Source: Apoderus coryli (Eukaryota; Arthropoda; Insecta; Coleoptera; Attelabidae). Taken from it: a stretch of DNA of 64,000 nt. The position numbers and the translations under genes are program-made. The stretch covers positions 4,402,001-4,466,000 of the forward strand of contig OU452201.1 of assembly GCA_911728435.2 (NCBI GenBank), read 5' to 3'. Numbering within the stretch: the stretch's first letter is position 1; each line of letters opens with the position of its first letter. The notes under the pieces are model-generated. The model searched no databases. It worked only from the letters and a program-made list of their open reading frames with translations, and was not told the origin of the DNA. Shown in pieces: positions 38,018 to 52,100 of the stretch.

Positions 38018-38514
38018 TATAAAACAAATAGTTTTACGTTGTTATATTATCTAAATTATTTGGACAAAACTGTTCTTCTGATACATGAATGAACGAACCT
38101 ATTTATGATTCTATAGTGTCGAAATGAATAAAATCTTTACTCGCGCAGTTTTTTTAATTCTACCGAACTTTTTTGTCCTCTATTTTTTACCTTCTGTCAC
38201 CGTTGATAATATACTGTGCTTCTTCAACAAACGTACTTTAACTCTACAGATCTACAGAGAACCAAAATATAAAGTGAGTGAGATGACAGTCAAGTTCAAA
38301 AGTGAACAGAGGCGTATACCTAATACCTAGACCAACAACCAACAGTGAAGAAGAGCGCTCTGTTTGTTGCAGTCGCGTGGTTACAAAATTATAGGTTAAA
38401 TATCCCATTTTGGAATTTTGTAAGTTTTTGAATTCATTCAGTCATACTAAAAAAAGTTCACAAGGGACTCGACATTTTTATTGTGGTAATAATTATTACA
38501 ATTTTCCGTAAATA

Positions 38515-41500
38515 ATGCTTACTCCTGAAAAACTGCTTATGCGAAAAATTAAAAAACTAGAAAAGAAAAAATTGAAGGTACTGCAGGAAAAGGAGGAAGA
38601 AGTTAAAAATAAAAAGGGTAAGTTTTTTGCAAATAACTATTAGTATACAGTTATTAATCTATTAGATGATTAGAACGTAAGCCTTTTATATTATTTTTAC
38701 CAGTATATAAAATGTTAAAATAGGTGTTAATGGCGAATCATCACAACAAGGGTTAAAAAGGGAAATACATTCGGAAAATGAAAATACACCTCCAGCAAAG
38801 AGTAAGTAGAAACCTCGTGCAATGGTGCTTCAATATTAATTGAGACAATTTTTTGTAGAAAAGAAGAAAAAGAATAAAAAGAGGCAAGATAAAGATGTGG
38901 ACAATGAAACTGATGATGAAGAACCAAATGATATTAATGGTAGGTTATTTTTATGACATACGTAGTACTTACTGCTCGTTTAATGTAGTTTTAGTTTACA
39001 TTAAAAAATACTGTGATGAACATCAAAGGCGAATACAAATTCTCCTCACAATAACATGTAGAGTTGAGAAGCATGAGTACAACTTTCTGCTGACTTATGT
39101 TACTAGGTCTATTATTTTATTTAAAATTTAGAGTTAGAAATGTATGCTAAATCATTTTTCTTTTTCAGTGTCAGATGTAGAACCTGACAGTGCAATTCCA
39201 GAGAAGAGTAAGTTTATTATATCTGATATTACTTATATAGATCATATAGGTAGGAATATTTTTTTATTTTTGTAGAAAAAAAGAACCTGAATAAAAACAA
39301 ACAAAAAGCTGAAAATGATGAAGATGAGGCAGTGATTATTGAAAGCGATCAGGTGGAAGCCCCAGAGCAAAATATACGTACGTGCCTATTATAGTTAAAA
39401 TGGGGTACAATACGCCCCCAATTTAATAACACCTAAATTCTTAGCAAACCCCTAATACTTATTACGCATGAAATTTTAAATTATAAATAGGGATATTCGA
39501 GAAGATTACCAGTTTTTTTAAATGTGTATTTTGTAATTAAAATCAGCTTTTATTAAAATGTTTTAGAGCCTAGTTCAACGCTTGCTTTAGAAATTTTGAG
39601 TAACCGCACATTCGAGTCTCTAAAAGACCAAGTAAGTGACAAAACGTTAAAAGCCATTGAGGAGATGGGCTTTACCTGTTTAACAGAAATTCAAGCAAAA
39701 TCGCTACCACATTTACTTGAAGGTAAAGATCTGGTGGGATCAGCGAAAACAGGCTCAGGAAAAACACTAGCGTTTCTGATTCCGGCTATTGAATTAATAT
39801 ACAAATTGAAATTCATGCCGAGGAACGGTAAGACAAATAAATATGATATGTAGTTTCTTCTATTGTTATTATAAATGTATGTTTAAGGTACCGGAGTTAT
39901 AATAATTTCGCCAACTAGGGAGTTGTCGATGCAAACTTTTGGAGTGCTGAAAGAACTCATGAAATACCATCATCATACTTATGGACTAGTTATGGGTGGG
40001 GCTAGTCGGCAAACTGAGGCGCAAAAGTTGTCAAAAGGTAAGACGGTTTAAACAAATATTTTTAAAATTGTGTCATAGCTATACTTCGTATTTTCATTTA
40101 GGAATAAATATATTAGTGGCGACACCTGGTAGATTACTGGATCACCTGCAAAATACTCCAGATTTCTTATACAAAAATGTTTACTGCTTGATTGTTGATG
40201 AGGCTGACAGAATTTTAGATATTGGTTTCGAGGAAGAGATGAAACAAATTATAAATTTATTACCAAGTGAGTTATATTTTTATATACTATTACGAAATGT
40301 GTTATTGATTTTTATTTTTTAAAGAAAAAAGACAAACAATGTTGTTCAGCGCTACTCAAACCAAGAAAACAGAAGCACTAACAAAGCTGGCAATTAAAAA
40401 GGATCCTATTTATGTGGGAGTCGATGACGCTAAAGGTACATTTTATTTTAATAATTTTATAACGGAAACTAAAGGCAAAAAAATTTGTATGACTTGTAGA
40501 CGAAGCAACCGTATCTGGTCTGGAACAAGGTTATGTTGTGTGTCCGTCTGATAAAAGATTGCTATTTCTATTCACGTTTTTGAAGAAAAATAGGAAGAAG
40601 AAAGTAATGGTGTTTTTCAGTTCATGTATGTCAGTAAAATACCATTCCGAATTATTTAATTATATTGATTTGCCAGTTATGTGTATTCACGTAAGTGTTA
40701 TTGTTTATTTTTACTACTGAATCAAATTTAGCCTTAACGAGTAGTGTGTTACTGTGGGTTTTATTAAAATATTTTTTTATATTGTTTGAAGTTGGTGACC
40801 TTTTCTTGTTTGGCTTGATTTTTCTTATTTAAATTATAGGGTAAGCAAAAACAGACAAAACGTACTACAACATTTTTCCAATTTTGTAATGCGGATAGTG
40901 GAGTCTTATTATGTACAGATGTCGCTGCTAGAGGTCTCGATATACCGGCAGTAGATTGGATAGTCCAATATGATCCACCTAGCGATCCTAAAGAATATAT
41001 TCATAGAGTTGGTTAGTATTTTTTTGGGTTTTAAAATAAAAGAGTTACTCATCAAACATAATATAATTTAGGTCGGACCGCTCGTGGTGAAGGCGGCAGT
41101 GGTCACGCTTTGATGATCCTGCGACCAGAAGAACTTGGGTTTCTACGATATTTAAAGCAAGCTAAGGTTCCATTAATGGAGTTTGAATGTAACTGGAATA
41201 AAGTAGCTGGTATTCAAGCGCAGGTAATGTTCCCTATCAGAGTTTATTACAGTGGTGTGTAGCGGCATTTTTAACTATACTCACGTAATTTAAAATATTG
41301 ATACATTTAACCTAGCACAAGTTTAGTTCAAATTACTGAAACTAAAATTTACTTTTTAGCTGGAAAATTTGGTTGGGCGAAATTATTATATGAATATGTC
41401 CGCTAAAGAAGCCTACAAAGGATATGTTAGAGCCTACGATTCGCACCACTTAAAGACAATTTTCGATATAAATACATTGGATCTGGCTAAAGTAGCCCTA

Positions 41501-41767
41501 TCATTTGGCTTTAAGGTTTGATCTACTATCTACGAGTTAGGATTTTTTGTATGATACAAGTATTATTTTTAATTTTAGGTACCACCAGCAGTTGATCTAA
41601 GTTTTCATGCGAACAAAAGTGCACGACCAGCAAAACGGAAAGGTGGCGGAGGTTTTGGACAATACAAAAATATGAACAATGTGTCTGATAAAACTTACAA
41701 GAAAAATACCGTTTATAGGCAGCCAGAGAGGAGGAAAGGTCCAGACAATCGACAATTTGCGAGATAA
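38515..41767 (+). CDS. Ddx18: DDX18/Has1/pitchoune DEAD-box RNA helicase
   Basis: Nucleolar ATP-dependent helicase for 60S ribosome assembly. Exons: 38515-38617, 38724-38801, 38859-38939, 39169-39207, 39276-39377, 39567-39827, 39888-40037, 40102-40266, 40325-40435, 40500-40690, 40840-41011, 41072-41223, 41360-41515, 41579-41767; 649 residues. The Lys/Glu-rich N-terminus is split over five exons. All helicase motifs are intact: Q motif (FTCLTEIQ), I (AKTGSGKT), Ia (PTRELSMQ), Ib (TPGR), II (VDEAD), III (SAT), V ([10 protein letters not shown]), VI (HRVGRTAR). The DDX18 signatures [12 protein letters not shown] and [16 protein letters not shown] assign the subfamily. Exons 2-5 are each a multiple of three and phase 1 at both ends. 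The tail [12 protein letters not shown] is also typical. Confidence 0.97.
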
Positions 41768-41875
41768 TGATCATAAAGAATATATATATATATATTTAAT
41801 ATGTTTATTAATTATAATACGTTATTAAGTTGGTTAAGTTTTAAGTAAAAACGATTTTGATGCTAGTAGCCATTT

Positions 41876-42720
41876 TTAATATATTTTTCTTTCATGTGGC
41901 TTGTCTGGTCTCCCTGACGTTTCCGTAGTTTCCTTTCGATGGTTGCTCTTCGTAGTACATTCTCGTTTGTAACATGTTCTGTCTAAGGAATACGAAGCAT
42001 TCTTCTGTGAAGTCACATTTCGAATGCCGCCAGTTGGTTCATCATCCTGGCCTTCAGAGTCCACGTCTCTACTACATTGCTACGTATGCATTCAACCATG
42101 CGTTGTCTCAATTTCAGGTTCAGGTTGTCATTGCAAATCATGAATAACATATTATTAAAAAAGTTGCCCGAGCATTCTCTATTCGGCACTTTATCTCGCA
42201 GTCCGGGTTTAGATCCTCTGTAATAATACTACTAAGGTATTTGGACTTAGAGACACGTTCAATTTCGCTTCCATTAAGTTCTAGTGTAGTGCCATTGTGG
42301 AGTTGCCTGCTGAATATCATAAATTTGGTCTTTCCTATATTGATTTTAAAACCTTGTGTCTCTCCCACGTCACCGATTTTGTTTATAAGCAGCTGTAGTC
42401 CCTTGATTGTGTTTGCTAAAATCACTGTATCATCAGCATATCTGATTGTTGTTATTGGCTCTCCGTTTATTTTGATGCCGAGGTGTGATATTCCTTCCAA
42501 TGCTTCCTTAAATATTCGATCAGAGTAAGGGCGACAGTATTCAACCCTGTTTTACTCCACGTTGTATTTAATATTGCCTCTTTCTCTCCATCATCTATTC
42601 CAACCCACCGTAGCATAGCAATAAGTTTATCGTGCTGTATACGGTCGAAGGCCTTTTCGTAATTGATAAAGCAAGCGACATCTGTTCGCTGATCACGGCA
42701 TTTTGGGAAAAGGTTCCGAA
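41876..42720 (-). pseudogene. Degenerate LINE reverse transcriptase fragment
   Basis: Minus-strand frames give INYEKAFDRIQHDKLIAMLR (about 42600-42680), then IKINGEPITTIRYADDTVIL with the catalytic YADD, GFKINIGKTKFMIFS and EIERVSKSKYL, then a broken 3' part (LHRRMLRIP, EHVTNENVLRR). This order is that of a common insect jockey/RTE-like element. Stops and frameshifts throughout; 5' and 3' ends are missing. Confidence 0.85.
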
Positions 42721-43737
42721 AAGTGTCTCACGTTCCGAAAGTGTTTCTGTTTTTAATATAGGGTGTCGTAAATACTACTGTCGATGGGAAACGTCGTTAA
42801 CTATTTTTAGGTAATGCCATAAATATCATACCGCAATTTCACCGCTCGGGTTAGCGACTTGTTTGATATACTTCGTGAAAGCTTATGACTGCCTCTGGAA
42901 ACTGATACCAATAAATTTTCCAGTTTGTAGAAATTTAGAATCGAAAAATACAGAGTTGCCGCTATCCACAGGATGTACGTTGTTTTCTTGCTTTAAGCGA
43001 CTTCTGGGTATTGAGAGATTTGAAGGTGGGAGAATAGCAAGGTCATAAGACCCTTTTACTGCGTTGGGTATTTGGAGATTCGATCTTAATAGTCTTAAAA
43101 CTGCAAAAAGTAAACACGACAGACTAAACACTTTATTACTTAAGGTTAAGTAATGGTTTATTAGGTTATTTTATAATACGGATATTTTCCATTACGCGCT
43201 GGCGTCACGTGATCGTGATCCACCAATACAGTGGTTATATCTGTCTCGCACGAAATGCACCTTTAGTGTATTATATGTCCAGGTACACGTTATCGTTGTT
43301 AACGGTAGATGGCATTACGTGGCAACTTTAGGGTTTTTCTCTTATTCCGAAATTTAATGAAGATTCTGTGTACTACATTGGTTCATAAGTGCAACGCTGT
43401 TGTGTCTTCTAAGTGCGTGTACGATTACTCAGGTGCAACATTTTCTGTGGGACTTTCGTATTTTTAAAACACCAATTTAATTTACATTTATCCCAATTTA
43501 TTTAAAATATAGTAACACAGTCTTATGTAAGTAATTTTTACATACTATAAACGTGATATCCTGTAAATTAAAATTATTATTATTATTGCAATTTAGTATT
43601 TCGCACAGTTAATAAATAACAATTATAAAACTTATATTTTAAAAGTAAAAAGAAATATAAATCTTTCTTTCTGCGTTCTGCTGTACGAAACTATTTTTTC
43701 TTCAATTACAAATAGATTGAATTACACTTTAAAAAAT
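42721..43737. other. Intergenic, 3' of Pmpca
   Basis: No gene recognised. A GC-richer patch near 43190-43260 (CGCGCTGGCGTCACGTGATC) looks like the end of an unidentified repeat. Confidence 0.45.
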
Positions 43738-46700
43738 CTATCTAAATAATGACAATTTTCTACCGCTCGGTAATTTTCCTTCACCATCAATGAGTCCAGC
43801 TTGAATATACTCTAAAGAAGGCATTTTTCTCAGATCACCACGAGCTGCGACACTGGGTTGCGAACTTAACAGTCTTTTGGCGACTTTTATGATGTCCTCT
43901 TTTGTTATTTTTTCTGTAAAATAATATAAGCGAGGTTAATAAGTTATTTATTTTTATAGCAACCATTTTTGTTGAGGATTTGCTTCATGGTTTCGACGCT
44001 TACCTATTTCTTCTATAAAATATTTTGGTCGTTTTCTATGACCTGTTGCCAGTACTTGCCGACCAATGTCCTCAAACATTACAGGTCGGGATTCCAAATT
44101 CATTAACAACATGGACTGTAATTGCGTTTTGGCCCGCTAAAAGGATACTTTACTATTATTTTTAATTCAAGTCAAATACACAGTCCCAGAAATCGGAAAT
44201 AATCTTCAATACAATCAATAAGAACACACATGTATATAGACGTATTAAATTATAAAATAAACATACATATATTTTCATAACGTTGTCCCTATTATTGTGG
44301 ATGTCCAATTTATGGGATAGCAATGAAACTGTCGCATCCACCAAATTATTTAATTTTTTAAAATTATTTTCGAAAAGACATGTTTAGACTCTAGCTAGGG
44401 TTGTAACTGGTCATGGACCAAAAATTCCAATTCTTAGAAGCTTAACGGTTGTAAACAAATTAATGGACGACCATTATGCTTGAGGCATCGTTATGGTCGT
44501 CCATTAATTTGTTAACTGTTAAATTGAAATTTTTTAAATTTTGATTTTCTTTCCACTAAGTTGTAACTGATGATGACCCTAGCTAGGGTCGAAACATGTC
44601 TTTTCGGAAATATTTTTCAAAAATTAAATAATTTGGTGGATGCGAGAGAGTTTCATTGGTATCCAATATTATTATTTTTTTGAAGAGATAATCCACTGTC
44701 AAAGTGTAGATTATTCCTTCAATTTGTTGAATGCTGATCAGGCGAAGTTAATCCATAAATGGAAGCAGAATTTGTGGAGGTGACTGTGTTAGTTTGATTG
44801 CATTTATGCATTTATTATTTTTTGTCGTCATAATAAACATACCCTTAACTCTTGATCACCCACATTTCCGGCCATCGTCACCAATTCCTTGACAATCACC
44901 TCCACCATGTCGCGAATATAATTAGGTGGTGCACTAGCATGTATACAGAACAAGCCAGTATCAGAGTAGGCATGGTTGTACGCTGTTGCACTGTACATCC
45001 AATGGTATCTATAAAAAACGAAGATATATATGAATTGCTTTGCAGTGTGACCCAAATTTCCAACATTTACGAAGAGCTTATACTAGCACGAATGATTAAT
45101 GACAACAAGATGTTTTTGGCGACAAAGTTCACAAACGATGGTCGGACATGAAGTAACATCTCCATTAAATCCTATTGCCAACACTAGATACGCCCGAATT
45201 CCCTGGCGGGAGGCTTTATTTATGGATTGCTTGTTACATAAAGTAACAACAACATCGGCGATCACCACTGATGAGTTTTGGATCAACGAAACGGCACGTC
45301 TGGTGAATGCATGCTGGTGTGAAACAAATTATATGATTTAAAACACATTCTAAAATATTGAATACCTAATTAAGTACGTTTAAAATGAGTCGATCCTCAC
45401 TCAGCCCAATATCTGGCGCTTGTGAAATAATTATGCTGATTCATCCTCGTATAGATATGAACCAGTAACACCTGAGTTGCATGAACTCCGTTCAAACGAT
45501 AGTGATATTAATGAGTTAAGTTTAGAATGTAACTAACAAACCTTTTCTAACGTTAGTTTATAGTTCATTATTTGTTCAAATAGTACAATATGGTATGTTT
45601 TAAAAAATCATGTATGTTAATACCTGTTAAGAACATTTGTATACAATCTGGTATACATTCCTTTGCCTGGCCCGCCAGCACTAAATGACCCACCGCCTCC
45701 CATCATCATATTTAGGACGCACATTGCGATAAAATCTTTATCTTGGTGGGAACAGCCTTCTAAACCGATCATGATATGAGACAACACCGGTAAACCGGCT
45801 GAGGCAAATTGAGGAATATCACATTCTTCCTAAAATAAAAAATAGGTCGTAGCGATTCAGTTGCTATTTCATCTGAGTATCATATTACCTGCACTAATCC
45901 ACCAGTGTATTGGGATATACTCCTATCTACGCCATAATTTCTACCTCTAGCACTATTGTCAGTCTCCCAGAGGGGCTGTGTATCCACGAAGTACTTCTGC
46001 ACAGCATCCACAAGACGGGCATGCTCCATACCAACGCCAGCAACCACCATTCTTTGCGGTGTATGATGTTGACTAAGGTATGTGAATAAAATCTCCCTGT
46101 CAATTTTTTCTAAATTTTGTGGTGGACACAGCTTAGGAAGCCCTAGTGTGTTTTCCCGGTATGCTGCCTGTTTAAAACATAATAATTAGGTCAGTAATTT
46201 AGAACACAATAAATTGTTATTTTTACCGCGTGTATCATGTCAATCAGCAAGGTTTCCTGTTCCGGTCTCATCTTCAACATTTCCAATTCAAAAGATATCG
46301 CTTGCCTAGCACCTTCTACTTCATCCGATGTGATTTGGGGTCTTAATGTGGCTTCTGCTAAAAGTTGTATAACATCGCCCAAACCTGAAGTATATGCGGA
46401 AGCCGCATATATAATTGTATCACGTGACGCTTGACTGTCACAAATGCCACCGAGTTGCTCCAACTTATTCAACATTTCATCTCTATCTGGGTAATATTTG
46501 GTAGACTAAAAACAATACCCAACAGATTACTTCCACCAACCATTAGATATACAAAGTGACTTACGTTAAACGCCAATTTTTCCAAAAAATGTGAAATCCC
46601 ACTAGGATATGCTACCTCATACCTCGAACCAGAGTCAATAACCACTGAAATAATCACAATAGGTGTAATATATAGAAGTAATGCTTTTGAATAATTTGAT

Positions 46701-47079
46701 GATTGTTGAATTGCCTTCTACTTACCTCCGACTGTACAGAACTCCCCAAATCTGTTTTCTGAAGCTACAGTTAAACCATTAGACAATACTGTCACTTGTG
46801 TCTGTTGGTGCTCATCTTTTAGTGAAGCATATACCGGTCTTGGTAGACCCTTCACTGGTTCACTCATAGGTGGCATGTCTGTGACTTTTTTTTTTGGTCG
46901 TTCATTTAAATTGTCCCATTCAGTTGAGGTGCAGCGTTTAATTAATGAATTACGGGTGTTCCATATCCTGAGAGAACATACATGTATTGAAAATATATAT
47001 ATGGTGTGTTTTGGTGTTCTTACTTGGTTTTGGATTGTAGTAATGTGTTTGTGATAGATTTTGTTGCCTGTAGTGCCAT
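43738..47079 (-). CDS. Pmpca: Mitochondrial processing peptidase subunit alpha
   Basis: Substrate-recognition subunit of the matrix peptidase that removes import presequences. Exons right to left: 47024-47079, 46726-46967, 46565-46644, 46227-46505, 45889-46167, 45624-45829, 44843-45008, 44004-44136, 43738-43913; 538 residues. The N-terminus ([19 protein letters not shown]) looks like a presequence. As expected for alpha, the M16 zinc motif is absent ([11 protein letters not shown] follows where beta has HxxEH). The glycine-rich loop [16 protein letters not shown] is intact, followed by [20 protein letters not shown] and [18 protein letters not shown]. Head to head with RpS23, sharing about 680 bp. 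The intron at 44137-44842 contains a foldback repeat. Confidence 0.97.
44315..44664. repeat. Foldback element in a Pmpca intron
   Basis: A single long imperfect inverted repeat: GCATCCACCAAATTATTTAA on the left against AAATAATTTGGTGGATGC on the right, AGACATGT with CTAGCTAGGGT inside both arms, and an inner pair CAAATTAATGGACGACCAT/ATGGTCGTCCATTAATTTG close to the centre. No coding content. Confidence 0.85.
45046..45245 (+). repeat. Dispersed repeat family 2, copy 1
   Basis: In a Pmpca intron. Shares TTCACAAACGATGG, CCTATTGCCAACACTAGATA and CGAATTCCCTGGCGGGA with the inverted copy at 56005-56215; one end carries AGTGTG...CAAATTTCCAACAT. Not coding. Confidence 0.75.
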
Positions 47080-47761
47080 TTTATTTAGTTGTTATGAGTT
47101 TGAAATGAATATTTTGTTAAAGTTAAATAATTAAAAATTTTGACATAAAAATTGAAAAATTGACGTTTGTATAACTTCAGATTTCATCTTCGTTTGATTG
47201 AGATTTTTTGGTACAAATTGCATGAACTAAATTTCAGTGATGTGAGTTGTAAAAAGAAACTACCTCTAGGGGACATTACTATATTGGCGAGTCGAACAAC
47301 CGAGAGAACGGAGAAAAGGTTGTGATAATTTAATAGGCTGTGCCTCTCTACGCTCGATAATTTTACTCCCCGGTTTTCAAGAATTGCCCACCAGTGCGTA
47401 AACTCAATAACAAATTGAAATATATCGAGAATCGGGGCGTATAGAGGTTGGGTTAACCGTATAGAAAAAGTAATATTTCTGCGTCAACATTACACTAGAT
47501 AATTATTATTCGTTGATGATCCAGTGTAACTTTAACCGCGTGTGCGTTAAATTGTTCCATTCTTACACTAAAACAACTGAGTCTTCCCATCAGTTCAACA
47601 AATGATGTGAGTGAAAAACGGAAATTAAATATTTATGTAGTTGGCAACATTCATTTTTATATCTTTCATCTCATTTTAGTCATCACTCCTTGAAGGTTAG
47701 TGTTGTCAAATAACTCTAATAGTGTCAATGTCTTTTTACTCAAAGATACGACACCGACAAC
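47080..47761. promoter_or_regulatory. Shared upstream region of Pmpca and RpS23
   Basis: Divergent spacer. Near 47720 CTTTTTACTC resembles a 5'-TOP transcription start expected for a ribosomal protein mRNA. At 47277-47400 is a repeat (GGCGAGTCGAACAACCGAGA and CGGTTTTCAAGAATTGCCCA) related to 14955-15060. Confidence 0.5.
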
Positions 47762-49063
<1,302 letters not shown>

Positions 49064-49128
49064 TTCAATATTGTTTTTTATTATTAATAAATACAAAAAA
49101 AAAAATGTATTTGGAGTATTTTTATTTC

Positions 49129-52100
49129 CTAATTATAATAAGAATTAACTCTACAATTTTGATTAAATCCATAAATTGTCTGTAATTCTAAAGATATATT
49201 TACGACTAGAGCATTTGTAGATGTTTGCAGTTTCTTGAATTTGATATTTTGGATTTTTTTCTTTTTAACTCCTGGTTTGTGTACTAGAAATGCGTTATCC
49301 AATACCAAGAAATTGTAATCCATAAGACATAGTGTGTAAGCCTGAAAGAGTTAATTTCCTGATTGATTTTCCAAGAGTACCTACAATTTCCTATTATTTT
49401 TTTTTTAAATTCGAAGTTATATAAAAAGAAACCGTTAATTTTTTGTTTTTAAATTATACTGGTCAAATATGTTTCAATTACTTTATTAATAACACTCAAA
49501 ATATTTAAATTCAATTTCCAAAAAAAAGGTTAGAAATTGTCAACGCGACCAGGTACTTTAATACCATGATCACGTCGACACGCGCTTGCACATGTGGGCA
49601 TCTCCCGCCCCAATTTTAATATCGACGTTAGAAGAAAGGAAATTCGGTATCTGATCTGATCATGTCACATCAGCTCAGCTGATCTGGGTTTGTAGAGGGA
49701 TATCGCCTAATTGGTAAGTATAAAAACACGCTTGCTTTTAGTGTAGAATTAATCTAGTTTATAACTATCAGTTAATAATTAAACTCTATAGATTGACGAT
49801 CAACTATAAAACAAGTAATAAAAACATTTCGTTGAAATTATTATACCATTGACTTTATAAAGACAATGATTATACCTTTAAACTAAAACTGAACTCACAG
49901 TTAGTTAGGAATGGAAACAACAGAGCAGTGTTATCAAAGGCTCTGAAAAAAGTAAGAAGTGTCACCGAACATAATATATGACATTGTCTTTATCCCAGAA
50001 TAGTATATTGTATTCCTAGGCGGTAAAGTGTCATTTTTTAAGGCTGAAAGAAGAAATGTACGGGCGAGCTTTAGCGAGCCCGGACACTTCTTGAAGCCTG
50101 AAAAAATCACTTTACCGCCATGGTTTACACATTATTTTTCTGCCGGCACCGTACAATTGTAGGTAATACAAAAAAGAAAAGAAAATATGATTGCTTTCCT
50201 TTGTCATTAAATGTATTTCATCCGGTACAGTTTCAAGAAATTTTTCAATATCCGGTTGGTCGAAAATTTTTGATTTTTTAGCAATGTGGCCAACAGATTT
50301 CTTCTTTAAAAAAGCAGTCACTTTTTTAAAATTTCTAATGTTTACGATATTTTTAACTAATAGCGTAGATTTTAACATGGAATGAATTGACCACAGTGTT
50401 GAAGATTGATATTTGTGTGAAAGATCCGATAAATACGTCAAAATCACATTTTGACTATAGTTTTTAACATTTTTAGCACTACACCAACTCATAAACAGTT
50501 TATGCTGAAGGTCATATGTGGTACTTGATTTTTCCGGCAGCAAATTCATCGAAACTTCGTTCGCTTTCTCGTGAATTTCAGGCGGGGTACAATACTCAAT
50601 TTCCTCGTCACTACGATCAATCAGAGATTCCATGCTTATTATACCTATAAATGATGAATCAAATTCAAATTGAATATTTTAAGACGCGCTCGATTTTTGA
50701 CAACCACTGTCACATTGGACTGTCATCATTGTTAATAGCTTTTATTATTGTGCCGCCATCTATTACAAATACATAAAAATAATTTTCTTGCCTAGCCATT
50801 TTTGAGTGTTTTGTAGCGCTAGCCTTAGAAATGCATACTTTCTCGTCCCTATGGAAGCAGTAAAATTCAATTTTCTCATAGTGTCGGCAGAAAAAATATT
50901 TTTCTTACTTTTTTCAGAGTCTTTGATAACACTGCTCAGTTGTTTCCATTCCTAACTTCGCTATTGTTTATCATTTGTGCTTTGGATACACATAAGCAAA
51001 AATGTAGGTTACATTTTGGATTATTTTATTATGGATGTTTAATTTATGGCAAGGTTAGTGGTAACGAATGTTAGAACACGATTTAGTTTATCTAGTCTAG
51101 TGTTAGCAATTAAAGGGTTATTAATACCAAGTAATATGGACAATTCTTCGCAAATTCAAGTATTATTAGCGCGATTAAAAGAAGCAGAAAGGCGTGCTAA
51201 ATTGTTGAAACTAGAGGTAAAAGATATAAGAACACAAATAACTGTGTTAACAGAAAGTGCTCAGTCCATACTAAATCCACAATCAACAGTTAATGGATCA
51301 TCGTCACTGGTGCTAAATTCTACTGCATCAACTAGTGGTTTATCTAGTAAAAGGACAATTGCAAGTGAAAGTAGCGGAGATGCCAAAAGGATAAAAACAA
51401 ATTTTCCTATGGAAAATGATTATGTGGTTGTATACACCGACGGGGCTTGCGAGAACAATGGAAAAGCTATGGCGAAAGCAGGAATAGGCATGTATACTTT
51501 CTATTATGTTAATTATTTTAAAATGGGGCAGAGCACAACTGTTCCTACTTCTATAACCCTCAAAATTCATTAACTTTTTAAGGTGTATGGTTCTCTGATG
51601 ACCACCCGCTAAATGTTTCTCAGCCAGTTGAAGGAAGAGCTACAAATAATACAGCAGAAATTCAAGCCGCGACAGTAGCTTTAACGATATTAAAAAATGC
51701 AAATGTGACGAAAGTGAAACTGTATACGGACTCACAATTTTTAATCAACTGTATTACGAAATGGATGACAACTTGGAAACTCAAGAATTGGAGACTGGCA
51801 TCTGGCGGACCAGTAAAAAATAGAGAGGATTTAATGAAATTGGATAATGTAGTTCCTGATTTTGTTGATATTAAATGGGAGTACGTAGCTGCCCACAAAG
51901 GACATCTTGGAAATGAACGAGCCGATCAATTAGCGAAGGCTGGAGCCTCCAGGTATACGGCGTAGTTATTAATAATATGACTGTTAAATTGATGGTTTTT
52001 CAAAATCTGTGTTCGATTATTTAGTTTTATGTAGGTACTAAGTATTTTATAATTATTGAAAACGGAATAAAATTATTTAATTTTTGTATACCTACCTGTA

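Larger units (their letters stand above)
49903..50957 (-). mobile_element. Recombinase-like element with 56-bp terminal inverted repeats
   Basis: Ends 49903-49958 and 50902-50957 are inverted repeats differing at two positions (outer part AGTTAGGAATGGAAACAAC). The element encloses a minus-strand frame resembling insect tyrosine-recombinase-like (KIAA1958/Crypton-type) proteins. No target-site duplication is visible. It lies inside the glycosyltransferase's last intron, ending 88 bp before the RNase H1 start codon. Confidence 0.7.

Noticed and set aside
42863..43131. Overlapping short frames on both strands 3' of Pmpca
   Set aside because: No recognisable content; probably repeat debris.
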